Shown here piece after piece: positions 45,778-56,593 of a DNA stretch of 64,000 bases (the stretch's first letter is position 1; each line of letters begins with the position of its first letter). The notes under the pieces were generated by a model. The model saw nothing but the letters and a program-made list of their open reading frames with translations. It had not been told where the DNA came from and did not search any database. The translations under genes were made by a program, and so were the position numbers. This DNA is from Lasiodiplodia sp. COLG20 (taxonomy: Eukaryota; Ascomycota; Dothideomycetes; Botryosphaeriales; Botryosphaeriaceae), in assembly GCA_009801085.1 (NCBI GenBank), contig VNWV01000006.1, positions 868,001 to 932,000 of the forward strand. The letters run 5' to 3'.

Positions 45778-47833
45778 TCAATGCATCTTCTCGTGCGTCG
45801 CCATCAAGCTACCGATGAAAGTTGTAATGAGACGGCTGCGCACGGAGCAAATATCCTCGGGAACGAGCCAAATGGTGGCGCCCATCTTACGCGCGATACT
45901 GATGGCCAGCTTGGCGTTGGCGTAGGCCTCGTCCTCGGTGCGGCCAGGAGCGACGAGGTCGTAGTCGACGTAGGAGCTCTTCATTCCGTTGAGAACGTCG
46001 AGCAGGAAGACGGCGTTGGACAGCGACGAATCCTTGAAGGAGCGGATGGAGCTGGTCTTGCCTCCGGCGCGGGACATGTCGTTGGCCCACTTGACCATGT
46101 CGGAATCCGTAATCTCACGCTTGCCCAAGCGCTGCGCCAGAGTGCCAATGGTGTTGACAATGTCCCTACGCATCAGCTGCCACACCAAACCCAGAGTAAG
46201 AGTACGCTGGCCGTCGGTGATGTCAGCACCCTGGATTCCAACCAAGCTGAATCCGACGTGCTTGCCGAGCTCCACGACGTAGTTGGTGTTTTCGACGGCC
46301 TTGAAACGCATCATCTCGCCGCCGCTGGGAGGCAGCTTGTTGACGTGGCGCCAGTTGACGCTTCCAGGGATGACCTTGTCGTAGGCCTGCAGGATGATGC
46401 GGCCGTCGCGGAGATCGTCGAAGAAGCTCTGGACGCTCGGCTGGACGTCCAGCGAGTTGAGCCAGAGGGTGAAGACGCGGGCCTCGCGCTCACCCTCGGC
46501 ATCAAAGTCCTCGATTTCGGCCTTCTCCTCCTCGGTGATGGCATCGAGGCCGGGGTGCGTGTTGAAGAGGTTGGCGACGAAGGCCAGGTTCAGCTTGGGG
46601 TTTCCGGCGACGAGGGACGAGGGCGTCAGGAACTTGCGGCAGTCGAGCTTGTCGGCGTTGTCGAGGACCTGCTCGGCACGCTGGAGGAGGTCGGGGGTCT
46701 GCAGAGGAGCGCGAGAGCAAATGTCGGGCTTCAGCTGGTTCAGCAAAACGGTGTAGTTCTCGCCGTCCTTGACGTCGGTGGAGAAGTTGGACACGCTGCG
46801 GGGGTCAGTCAAATTCCAAGGGCGGCGGGTGGGCGACTCACGTGCGGTGCCACTTTGCGTTCTTCAAGTGGTAGTTGAACCAGCGGAGCAGAATCTGCTC
46901 CGGAGGCAGGCGCAGGAACTGCTCCAGGGTCTCGTCCTCCTCCAGCAGTCTGTACAGCTCGGGGTGGAGCTTGATGTCGATCTTGCCCAGCAGACCGCGG
47001 CGAATGATCTGCCAGATCAGACCGAGGATCAGGTGCTCGCGGACCTCGGCGATGTCCTGGCTGCCGATGTTGACGACGGAGCAACCGATACCCTTGGCCG
47101 ACTCGATGACAATGTTGTTGTTCTCGGACATGTGGAAAGCATTGAGCTTGGAAATCTTCTTGCCCGGGCGGTTGAGGACACGCTCGTCAATGGTGTCGGG
47201 CACGCTGTCGTTAATCAGCTTGGCCAGCAGCAGGCCGTCCCTGCACTGGTCGAACATCTCGAACGTGTCGGTGGGGAAGGGCAGGCGGTTGCCAATGTCG
47301 GGATCGCCGGCGAGCACGGCATTGATGTGGCTGGTGAAGGCGACGCGCTCATCCTCGTTGATGGTGTGGGTGACGTTGGCGGACGAGCCCTGGACCTGTA
47401 TCCTGCCGCCGCCGTGGCTGCCCTGCGACTTGTGGCCGTAGACGGGCGATTGCGGGGCCTGGGCGCCGCTGAGGCCTCGTGGGCGCGTGGGGCCCGTCTG
47501 CATGCGCTGCTGGGCGGGGGATGATTGGCGCAGTTTGGCAATGAGCTGTGGTGTCGGTCAGTCGGGTGGTGGCATGGGCGCGAGCGGGGGCGCACTCACG
47601 TCGACATAGTCCTCGAGCTCGACGCGCCGCGAGCTGTCCAGCTCAACCTCCTTCAGGGCCTGTCTGACGACATCGTACGGCTGGCGCTCCGAAGCCTGAG
47701 TAGCCTTGATCACGGCGGCCTCTTCGAGGTAGCCCTTGTCGTCGACGTCGAGCTTGCGGAAGGCGTCGGTGAGGCCGAAGATCTCGGACTGGTCGAACTG
47801 AGGATACTTCCTCTGCAGCTTGATGACGTTCAT
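45778..47833 (-). CDS. SAC6: Fimbrin, actin-bundling protein
   Basis: Fimbrin crosslinks actin filaments in endocytic patches and the hyphal subapical collar. Introns 46796-46841 and 47546-47599 give 651 residues, as usual. An N-terminal EF-hand-type region (MNVIKLQRKYPQFDQSEIFG, FRKLDVDDKGYLEEA) is followed by two actin-binding domains, each of two calponin-homology repeats: CH1 begins with NEDERVAFTSHINAVLAGDP, CH2 with LLRWFNYHLKNAKWHR, and the second pair follows with REARVFTLWLNSL and DMVKWANDM. The last segment WLVPEDICSVRSRLITTFIG is the canonical end of CH4. Start and stop agree with the family. Assignment is firm. Confidence 0.97.
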
Positions 47834-48943
47834 GGTGAGGATTCGAGCAGGAGGGGAGGTGAGGGAAGAGTGCGGGCGCTGCGGGGGGTGGGTATTGTAT
47901 GAGTTTGGCCGCTGCCTGGAATTGCGTGGCAGAGGTCGCAGAGTGGTGTCTGTCTGTCGACCGTCGGGCTAGGTGTCGGGCGCGCGTTCACAGGAGGCCT
48001 GGGGGGCTGACGTATCGCGGGGCAGAATGAGGATCGGCCTAGCGCTGCGGCGCGCGGAAGCCCAGGGAAAAACCTGCTGGCCCCCGCCCACGCCACCCGC
48101 TCATTGCAACGCGAGTACGAGGCCGCCGGATGTCCGCGGTATGAGGAACAACGTATGTGCAGTCGTCCGGATGTAGATGTGACATTAACTATTAGGTATT
48201 GTGCATTCACGTCGGCACGACAGCTTCACCCATGGCAAGAGCGATGGAAGAAGAAGCCACGCTAGCCTTTGGCTGCGACGACACCCTGTTGTATATCTCC
48301 CTCTTCGCGCCTTCTCCAAAGCGCCGGCCGTCGTCTACAGCACGCCGCATTCAAAGCGCCGCATCCAGCGCGCCGCGCAATGGCCGTGCGAACCAACAAG
48401 CGCCCATTGCGCCACCACTGTATCGTCATACTTCAGGCACCAACATTTCTCTGGCTGACATCAGCCATCACCTCTGTACGACCGCCTGGTGCTGCGTGTT
48501 CGAGTCTTCCCTCCTTGCAGGCACCGCCACAATTTCCGACGCTGCTGATCTGTTCCAAAGCGGGACTGTGGCTGTCTGTGCCGCGAGCGGGAATATCAAC
48601 CTTTTAATTGCTAATTACGCTAGGGTATTTACCTGTGTGATTGTGAGCTTTACAATTCTTGAACAATCCGGATGGCTTCAACTGCCTATATGTGTTGTTC
48701 CTCGTAAAGAAATTGCCGAGCCATGGTTACAAAAGCCTCTGTATGAACCGCAGGAGATTCAAAGTTGATGCTGTTGTCCAAGAACCCAAGCGAGCATGCG
48801 GCATACTCAGAGGGGTATTACGTTTCGTGTTATAGGTAGTTGAAGCTACCGCCTAGACGAGAATGTATAATTGTCAACTGCCTACAGGTCAGATAACCCG
48901 TCATAAATAGTGAAAATATGATGACCAATTTCCAGGTGAATGA
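47834..48943. other. Intergenic with a decayed inverted-repeat element
   Basis: This is the fimbrin promoter side. A 189-aa plus-strand frame (48199-48768) has no recognisable domain. A decayed MITE-like copy lies at 48833-48886. Confidence 0.45.
48833..48886. mobile_element. MITE-like element, decayed copy D
   Basis: The left arm TAGGTAGTTGAAGCTACCGC and following GACGAGAATGT match copy A with several substitutions. The right arm is shortened to GTCAACTGCCTACA. The inner right half is missing. Confidence 0.6.
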
Positions 48944-49802
48944 TTAGATACATCTTCCACCATCCACTTCCATGTTGATCCTAGGCATGTCAGCTTTCTC
49001 CCGGCATTCAATCGTCTACGAGACTCACCCGGTAACGAACTTGGCATCGTCGCTTGCGAGGAAGGTGCAAACCCCTGCCACATCCTGAGGCTCGCACAGC
49101 CGCCCCATGGGCACGTTGAACAGGAATTTCTGCATGTTTTCGGGCGTGGGAGGGACGCCGGCGAAGCTCTCGAACAGGGCGGTGCCACTCAGCAGCGGGC
49201 ATACTGAATTCACTCGAATGCCGTGGGGGCCGTACTCGGCGGCGAGGCCCTTGGTGGCGTTCCAGACGGCTCCCTTGGAGGCATTGTACCAAACGAGACC
49301 TGGACGCGGACGGGTGGCACCGACGGAGGCGATGTTGATCATGACGCCGCCCTGGCCGCGGTCGATGACTGATGGTACGAAGGCGTTGCTGCCGAGGAAG
49401 ATGCTCTTGACGTTGACATTGAAGACCTTCTCCCACTCTTCTTCAGTGACCTCGACGGTTGGCTTATTCTTATAGGTGGTGCCCGCATTATTGACCAGGA
49501 TGTCGACGTGGCCGTACTTTTGCACCGCCGCGTCAACAGCAGCTTTCCAGTCGGCGGCCTTGGTAACGTCGGTTTGGTGAAAGGTCATGCTCGACGCGTT
49601 CTCGGCAGCAACTCTCTGGCCGCCATCGGGGTTGATGTCGCAGACAAGCACACGGGCTCCTTCGGCAGCGAAACGCCGGGATATCTCAGCTCCAAACCCA
49701 GCGCCACCGCCTGTATGGTTGTCAGGGTCTGATGTTCATGAGCTGTATAGGCGGCAGACCTGTCACAATTGCTACCTTGCCGTCGAGCCGACCCATTGTC
49801 AT
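48944..49802 (-). CDS. Short-chain dehydrogenase/reductase (SDR)
   Basis: This is a classical SDR using NAD(P)H on an alcohol or ketone. Introns 48981-49028 and 49711-49759 give 253 residues. The first junction (after VAIVT) restores the cofactor motif TGGGAGFGAEISRRF (TGxxxGxG). DVT (ADW) and NNAG follow, then the catalytic Ser in INIASVGATRP and Tyr/Lys in WYNASKGAV (YxxxK). The C-terminal exon codes INMEVDGGRCI, the standard family end. Its start codon is 424 bp from that of the divergent aldehyde dehydrogenase, suggesting shared control, for example alcohol-to-aldehyde-to-acid oxidation; that link is inferred. Substrate unknown. Confidence 0.93.
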
Positions 49803-50226
49803 TGTAGACGTCTGTCAGTGCATTGACGGTTGAAGCGTCGTCCGGTCGCAATATAAACTGTCGTCCCCGCATAGCGTAACCTCGGCCGCATACCAAGTCC
49901 TCACGAGTTCTCCAACGACGTCTTGGTGCGGTGATGTGCTTGCGGCCACTAAAATCCAGATGTGGCTGGCGGCGTGGTGAGGGGTCGAGCAAATCCCGGT
50001 CACGACTTCTTAAACAGCTGTCGACCCCGCCGCCCCCAATGATCCCCCCGCCTTGCTTTGCCCGAATCGGGTGCTTGGAAGCGGGCCCTCTTTCTCCGCA
50101 TTGGGGTCGGGGTTCGTGGAACGCAGCTCCAGTGGTCATAAAGCAGCACCGTGGCAGCCACCTTCCCCGCCAAAGCTCCCTCGCTTGCCTCCGTCACGCC
50201 ACCAAAACAACCCCAGGACAATAAAA
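49803..50226. other. Divergent promoter shared by the SDR and ALDH genes
   Basis: This 424-bp interval lies between two start codons pointing away from each other. No coding frame is supported and no regulatory motif stood out. Confidence 0.6.
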
Positions 50227-52025
50227 ATGGGCTCTACCCACCAGCTCCCGTTCAAGGTTCGTCTCTGCATTCTCTGCGCCCGCTTGCCTGTGCGGGATTG
50301 ACGCGCCCCGCCGAGTGCAGCTCAAGAATCCGGACCTCTTCCACAACCAGTCCTACGTCAACGGCGAATGGACTAACTCAAAGTCTGGGGCGACCTTTGA
50401 AGTCGTCGGTGAGTCTCGATTTCGTGTTCTATCTACCCCGAGTCTTAGAGTGATTATCCCCAAAGCAGACTTTGACTTCGTCTTTTTGGACGCGAGCTTG
50501 AGAATCCATTTTCGCTTCAAATGATTTTATGTTTCGTACCCCGCTTGAATTGATGTCTTTTCAACTCCAAAGAACCGCTGCCAACCAAACAGATCCGGGC
50601 ACGGGCAAGCCTTGGACGAGTTGCCCCACCAATGACGCCTCCGATGTCGACGCGGCCGTGCAGAGCGCGCACTCATGCTTCGAAAGCTTCAAGAAGCTCA
50701 CGCCCCGGCAGCGGGCCCAAATGCTGTTCAAGTGGGACTCGCTGATCCGCGAGAACCGCGACGACCTGGCCACGCTGCTGACGTACGAGACGGGCAAGCC
50801 GCTGGCCGAGGCATACGGGGAGCTGGACTACTCGACCGGCTTCACCTGGTGGTTTGCGGGTGAGGCCGAGCGCATCCAGGGCACCGTCTTCTCCCCTGCT
50901 CTGCCCAACCGCCGCGTCTTCACCGTCAAGCAGCCCATCGGCGTGGCCGCCGCCTTGGTCCCCTGGAACTTCCCCATCGCCATGGTGCTGCGAAAGGCCA
51001 GCGCTGCCCTGGCTGCCGGCTGCACCATGATCGTCAAGCCTTCGCCCGAGACGCCGCTCACGGCACTGACGCTCGCCCACCTGGCTTCCAAGGCTGGCTT
51101 CCCACCGGGCGCCTTTAACGTGCTGACGACCGATCTCGAGAAGACGCCCGAGCTGTCCGAAGCACTCACCCGTTCACCATTAGTAAAGAAGCTGTCCTTC
51201 ACAGGCAGCACGCGCGTCGGCAAGATTGTCGCACGCAACGCCGCCGACGGGCTGAAGAAGGTCACGCTCGAGCTGGGCGGCAACTGCCCCGTCCTCGTCT
51301 TCGACGACGCCTCGCTCGACCAGACAATGGCCCAGCTTTGCCCCCTCAAGTGGCGCCACGCTGGCCAGGCCTGCATCACCGCCAATCGTATCTACGTCCA
51401 ATCCGGCATCTACGATGAATTCGTGAAGCGCTTCCACGCCGAGACGGCAAAACTCAAGATTGGTCACGGTGCTGCCGACGGGACGAGCATGGGCCCAGTC
51501 ACGACGCCTCGAGGCCTTGACAAGGCCGAGCAGATAGTCAAGGATGCCGCGAACAAGGGGGCAAAGGTCGTCACCGGTGGAAAGCGGGTCGAGGGCAAGG
51601 GCGGCTATTTCTTCGAACCGACCATCTTGACCGATATGAAGCCGGATATGCTGGTCTCGTGCGAAGAAATTTTCGCCCCCGTGGCAGCCATCTACCGCTT
51701 CGAGACCGAGGAGGAGGCGGTGAAGGCGGCAAATGACACGAGTATGGGGTTGGCGTCGTATTGCTTCACCAAGAATGTGGATCGCATGTGGCGAATGCTG
51801 GAGAATCTGGAAGCCGGGATGATAGGAATGAACACTGGTGAGTTCTGAACGCCTTGAAACTTCTAAACCTCGCTGACGCGGTTTGCAGGCAACTCTTCCG
51901 CTGCCGAATCACCTTTTGGCGGCATCAAAGAGTCGGGCTACGGAAAGGAGTCTGGAAAGGATGTTGCTATCAATGAATATCTCATCACCAAGACGGGAAC
52001 TTTTACTCTGGAGGGTCAGTACTGA
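50227..52025 (+). CDS. Aldehyde dehydrogenase, succinate-semialdehyde dehydrogenase-like
   Basis: This NAD(P)-dependent ALDH-superfamily enzyme most resembles succinate-semialdehyde dehydrogenases (GABA shunt). Exons 50227-50256, 50321-50408, 50593-51837 and 51889-52025 give 499 residues. Visible motifs: VPWNFPIAM (conserved Asn), KPSPETPLTAL, FTGSTRVGKI, the general-base Glu in LELGGNCPVLVF, the nucleophile Cys in GQACITANR, EEIFAPVAAIYRF, and after the last junction ESPFGGIKESGYGKESG. There is no mitochondrial presequence (MGSTHQLPFK), so a cytosolic place is likely. The pairing with the divergent SDR hints at a joint catabolic role. The exact aldehyde is not proven. Confidence 0.93.
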
Positions 52026-52482
52026 TTACAGATCGAAGGAAAAATAGTGCAGACACCTTACATGAATTTACGATAACACGACGATCTTTGTACATTGGGT
52101 CAATGGGATGAATCACATGCTATAGTTTGCAAAACAGCATAACCTGACTACAGTCTCGCTAAGTGTGTCCTATGGCCTACCTGACTTGCACTGAAAAAGG
52201 GTACATGCCGGCTTCAAGGTGAAGCCCAAATAATTGTTTACCTGGGAACACGCTGACGTTTTATTCGCACTGTGGCTTGCAGGGCTGAAGGCTTGCATTA
52301 CAGCCCGACGCGCATAAGTACCTCGATGCAGCAAGATCAGCCACTTGACAGGGCCGCAAGGCTGAGCAACAAACGTCAGGTCACACAATACAGAAGGGTG
52401 TTGCAGCCGATGGCTAGGGCGAAGAATAGCAGGGCTCCAGAACATAGCGTAACTATGCCCCAGCTTTGCCTTAAAAAACTAA

Positions 52483-52549
52483 CATATGTGGGTAGAAAAA
52501 TTCTACATACACGTCCAGACGATAACTTCAACTACCCATGATATGTGCC
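52483..52549. mobile_element. MITE-like element, internally deleted copy B
   Basis: The outer ends ACATATGTGGGTAG and CTACCCATGATATGT form an inverted repeat. The right arm (CGTCCAGACGATAACTTCAA) and core (AAATTCTACATACA) match copy A, but the inner left arm is gone, so the left end joins the core directly. Confidence 0.7.
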
Positions 52550-52588
52550 CTTTTCTCGGTTTTTTTTTCCCCACGAATAACGACATAT

Positions 52589-52673
52589 ATGGGTACTTGA
52601 AGCTATCGTCCGGACGTAAATGTCGAATTAATAATTATACATATACGTCCGGACGATAGCTTCAGCTACCCAT
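52589..52673. mobile_element. MITE-like palindromic element, copy C
   Basis: Arms starting ATGGGTACTTGAAGCTATCG and ending CGATAGCTTCAGCTACCCAT enclose an AT-rich core (ATGTCGAATTAATAATTATA) that matches copy A in the same orientation. It lies 40 bp from copy B and just upstream of a broken gene. Confidence 0.8.
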
Positions 52674-52786
52674 GACATGAGCAAAAAAAAAGAAAATCCA
52701 CGCCAGCCATCGTCCGCGAGAGGGGACTGTATATCGGCGATGTCTTCCGCTTTAATTAAAATGGACAAAATCACACGCAGCACGAC

Positions 52787-53170
52787 ATGGACTCGCCTCC
52801 TTTCATTGAAGAACACAGCTTCTTCACGTATGCTTCGGCCGAATATCCTGTGTAACCTCCGACATTCGAACACATTACTAGAGAACGACGCACTCGAACT
52901 CAGAATGACCTGCAACGATTCTTCGAGACGGAACTGCTCACTCAGAAAATCAACACTGTCCACAGGCATCTCTGGCTCGCAGGAGTTCCCCGGCCAGCCT
53001 ATCCGCTGCACGTCCAAACTTTGTTGAAGCGCTCAATCCTCCTCATAGATGATGCAAATTCTCACCTTGTCTTTGACGAGAGCAACATATGCATCAGGCC
53101 CATCCCCTCCTTTCTGCCGGACTACATCGTGTGGAAGACGCTGACAGATTTCAGAAGGCATCAGAAGTAG
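52787..53170 (+). pseudogene. Broken DUF6601-like fungal membrane protein gene
   Basis: From the ATG at 52787 the frame reads MDSPPFIEEHSFFTYASAEY, meets a TAA at 52853 and continues in the same frame for about 100 codons to a TAG at 53168. The second part contains INTVHRHLWLAGVPRPAYPL, HVQTLLKRSILLIDD and FDESNICIRPIPSFLPDYIV, which resemble the conserved block of the fungal DUF6601 family. A hydrophobic stretch AVLSLVVIVVAIGLLLVL follows at once in another frame (about 53172-53230), so a frameshift as well as the stop seems to have broken it. An unrecognised intron around the TAA is an alternative. Family recognition is from memory. Confidence 0.5.
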
Positions 53171-53710
53171 CGGCAGTTCTGTCGTTAGTCGTCATCGTCG
53201 TGGCGATCGGGTTGCTCCTGGTGCTTTGATTGCCGCTTTTCGTGGCGAAAACCGTTTACACTTCGGACCTTTGGCGTCATTGTGGTCGGAGCGCGCGCGG
53301 GAACCTAAGGTCATCGGTATGATTGGCTTCTTGTTCGTAGTACTAGAGATGTCTAACATCCACCAAGATGATAATATTGAGGCAGACAATTTCGTTCATG
53401 TGCAAAGGGTTCCGGCCTTTTACAGTATTTTCTCCTAGCTAGCTTCATACCTTCTGGAAATTTGACTTTTGTATTCGCCGAGTCAACAGTACATTCTCCT
53501 TTGGGGTCTGTATATGGGTTATTTTGCTGTCTGTGGTATCTCATCGGATTTCTTCAGAGTATTCAAACACATCGAAAAAGCTAACTAGAGAGTTGAATTC
53601 AGGGCTCAAAAACGGCAAGACAAGACAACCCGCCTGTCCCTAGAGATCTTACAAGACGGTATAGCCTAAGCTGTCTGGGGATAGAGCATTAGATTTCATG
53701 GACACGTTTA

Positions 53711-53739
53711 CGTCCAGGCAATTGCTTCAACTGCCCACA
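53711..53739. mobile_element. MITE-like element, solo right arm (copy E)
   Basis: The sequence CGTCCAGGCAATTGCTTCAA followed by CTGCCCACA matches the right arm of copies A-C with substitutions. No left arm was found. Confidence 0.45.
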
Positions 53740-53999
53740 AGATGGGGCTATCAGACACGATCCACACAGCGTCATGCTAAGTCCGCAGAACCGGCTTAAA
53801 GAGAGAAACGTGGGTCTCTGCAAGCCAAGAGATGTTCCTTGTGCACACGTAGTCTAATATGGAACGAGTAAGGGGACGAGGAATAGGAGTTGCTTGCTGA
53901 GCGCAGAAATCACCCGAAAGCGCGTCGTCCTGCTTCCAATTTCTAAACATAATGATTCCCGGCCGTCTATATTTTCAACAACCAGTAAAATGGCTTACA

Positions 54000-54135
54000 G
54001 CGTTGGTGGTTTAGTGGTAAAATTGATCGTTGCCAAGAAGTTGCAGTCCTCACAGGAGTATCTCATTCCACGAGTGCTCCCGGGAGCTCAACACTCAGCT
54101 TCGATCAGCCCCGGGTTCGATTCCCGGCCGACGCA
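54000..54135 (+). tRNA. tRNA-Gly (GCC) with a 65-nt intron
   Basis: The acceptor stem pairs GCGTTGG with CCGACGC, discriminator A. The D-arm is TGGTTTAGTGGTAAAA, the anticodon stem GATCG/CGATC with anticodon GCC at 54032-54034, and the T-arm CCCGG-GTTCGATT-CCCGG. The intron (54036-54100) sits after base 37 and is long for a tRNA. Spliced exons (71 nt) match ordinary fungal tRNA-Gly. Confidence 0.93.
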
Positions 54136-55702
54136 TCTCTTTTGCTCCTTGCGTTCCATGAGGAATGGATGCATGGGCAGAACGTTTTGTGGCGGAGGGA
54201 GAGCGGGTGCGGAGAGAGAGGGCGGCGGCCGATGTTGTGCCGGTCCACCACGCGGAAATTTTTTGCGAGGGTAGTACCGAAGCGGGTCCAGACCGTCGTC
54301 TGCATTGATGCGAGATGAGATAATGCTCGGTGGTGAGTTGCAGGGTTGTGGGCGTGGTTGAAATCTTGATCTAACCTCGGGCGTTACTGTTTCCCTTTGG
54401 CTCTAGCAGGGACTGCAGGACTGCCCTCAGAAATGCTACATGTCAAAAGGGCGATGGCTTTGACATGTACATGCGGTGACGACTCGTTTTGGTAAAAAGG
54501 CAAAGGAAGGATGCATGACGCTGTAACACATGAGCCCTTTCGCATGCGAGACTTGCGACGGGCTCAGTATATGAACCATGCCAGGTGTTCAAGGCAACTT
54601 GCAGCCTTTTCTCAAGAAGCACAAGACTACGTCTACTGTTAGCAGTCAAATGGTCCTTGAGTTTGTATGGGTAACTTCATTTCTCGCTGCAGTTGACGCT
54701 CTAGGATCCAGGTTGGCTGTCGTTGAGGCGTGCCGCATTTGCAACTACACTTTGCATCCGAAAATCGGGTGCGGGCATGCGTTTTATAACCGAAAAGCAC
54801 TTCAGATGTACAGTCTCCCAGCCAGATATGCGAGTTCCAATCATACCACTGCTTTACGCCAAGGGTGCACGTACCAGATTCTCCCTCAATTTGAGCGTAA
54901 ATTTGACGAGCAAATAAGAGCAGTTGAATACGGCTAACAAGGCGTATAGGTACTTGCGTGTTTGGATCGCTTGCAAAGCTGGGTGGGAGACGGTGGGATG
55001 GCTCTCCTGGTTCCAAGAGTACGGAGAACATCTGCCTGTCCGAGACGTGTTCTTGATGACTGGAGCTGTGGGCTGCTTGGCGTAAGTCATGAGCGACGAT
55101 GAGAGCAAGGGAAGGGGTTGGGGTGGCGTCGGAGGTCTGGGCAAGCAGATCAGCGCGCACCGGCCAAGGAAGCGCAGGGGCACTGACGCCGCGTGCAGCT
55201 AAGCGGAGCCGGGCCGGCCTTCCTAGAGTTTATCGATCGGAGTAGGCGCCTCCCTCGCATCGCATCTCCTCCATCCCAGCAACGGCCGGCCCGCTGACAT
55301 CGCAGCTCTCGTGCTTCAATTCCCCACCACGCCCTCGACCGCCGCGCCAATTCGCCCTGCACACGCCGCCTGCCCCGCCGCCACCATTGACTGGCCATCG
55401 CGAGTGGCCGCACTTCCGCTCTGGGAGGCGCCAGTGTCATACGTACGACCCGAAATGCAGCGCTCCCGCACCTTCATGCGCTGAAGAAGCAGCCATCTTG
55501 TCAATCTGTGCAACGCGCCTCTTGCCCGCTGCTGGAGGAGGAGGAGGGACGGGAGCACCTGCGCCAGACGAGACACTCCCATCTGCCTTCCACATCCAAT
55601 AAGCTGCCGCCTATAGCGTCGCCTGATAATTGACGCTCGCCGCTCACCTCACTCCACCTACCTCGCCCTCACGCCTCGAATTGCTCACGCCGCCCGTTGA
55701 CC
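54136..55702. other. Intergenic, no gene recognised
   Basis: Frames at 54578-54937 (plus) and 54639-55160 (minus) overlap and have no motif. The last 300 bp are GC-rich and probably form the promoter and leader of the gene at 55703. Confidence 0.5.
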
Positions 55703-56593
55703 ATGCCAACGTACCTTTTGCACGGCTTCCGCTGGCCCCGCAACCTGATCCGGATCCACATCATCCTCCAGAACCTCGACGATGCCGCCGCCGAATGGCT
55801 CATGGCGCCCGCCACGGTGGCCTGTATCAGGGAGAACTTCAGGCAAAAGTACGGGAACGCGATGCAAGGGCTGCCCGACCTGCAATTCATCGAGCAGTTC
55901 GACGTCGAGACGGCCGACAAGGGAGACAACGTGCAGCCCTACGCCTACGTGGCCGACGTGGTCGAGGAGATCAAGCTCGGCGTCGAGGTCGGCGAGATCA
56001 TGGGCCGCGGCGTGCCCAACGAGCAATGGGCCTCCATCACCGAGCTGCGCGACCAGATCGCCCCGGGCGAGAAGGTCGGCTGGTTCGTCGTCGTGTGCCA
56101 GGACACGGAGCGCCTTCCCCCCTCCGTCTCCGAAGATGAGGACGAGTATTTCGAGGAAGAGTACGAGGATGAGTCCTTGACCGGAGACATAGAGGCGGAT
56201 ATGCGGGACATGGCCGTGACCAACGGAAACGGGCATTCCAAGCTGCCGCCGCCGCCCGCCGAAAATGGCCACCTGAACCACGAACAAGCCCCGGTCGTCC
56301 AAGTACATAGCCAAGAAAGCCCAGGGGCCGACAAGAGCGGGAAGAGCGCCAGCATGAGCAGCGTAACAAAAGAGGAAAGCATCGAGCAGCGGCCAACCAC
56401 GAGCAGAAGCGTGAAGAAATGGTTTAGTGGCTTCGGTGCCCTCAAGAAGGCGAAAAGGTAAGACCTGAGCTCCTCGAAGTCTTCAGCATGACGATATTGA
56501 CCTCTTGGCAGCCTGAGAGAACTCCGCAAACTCGAAAACGACAAGGCGAAAGAGATGGCCATGCCCCCACCCCTTCCAGGCACAGCTGTTTGA
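55703..56593 (+). CDS. FlbE-like fungal developmental regulator (tentative)
   Basis: This is a filamentous-fungus-specific protein of 278 residues with one intron (56458-56511). The N-terminal half is compact and conserved-looking: MPTYLLHGFRWPRNLIRIHI, LDDAAAEWLMAPATVACI, PYAYVADVVEEIKLGVEVGE and LRDQIAPGEKVGWFVVVCQD. I associate this with the FlbE family, which in Aspergillus acts at hyphal tips upstream of conidiation. The second half is acidic (EDEDEYFEEEYEDES) and then Ser/Pro-rich, ending in a basic KKWFSGFGALKKAKRSLREL segment and a proline-rich tail. The molecular function is unknown. The naming rests on recall of the N-terminus; the gene itself is well supported. Confidence 0.72.

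Larger units (their letters stand above)
52026..53999. other. Repeat-bearing intergenic region with a broken gene
   Basis: This holds MITE-like copies B, C and E and a disrupted DUF6601-type gene. The rest is AT-rich without supported frames. Confidence 0.6.

Noticed and set aside
48199..48768. 189-aa plus-strand open frame
   Set aside because: No recognisable domain, no codon or motif support, and no clear leader. Kept only as a possibility.
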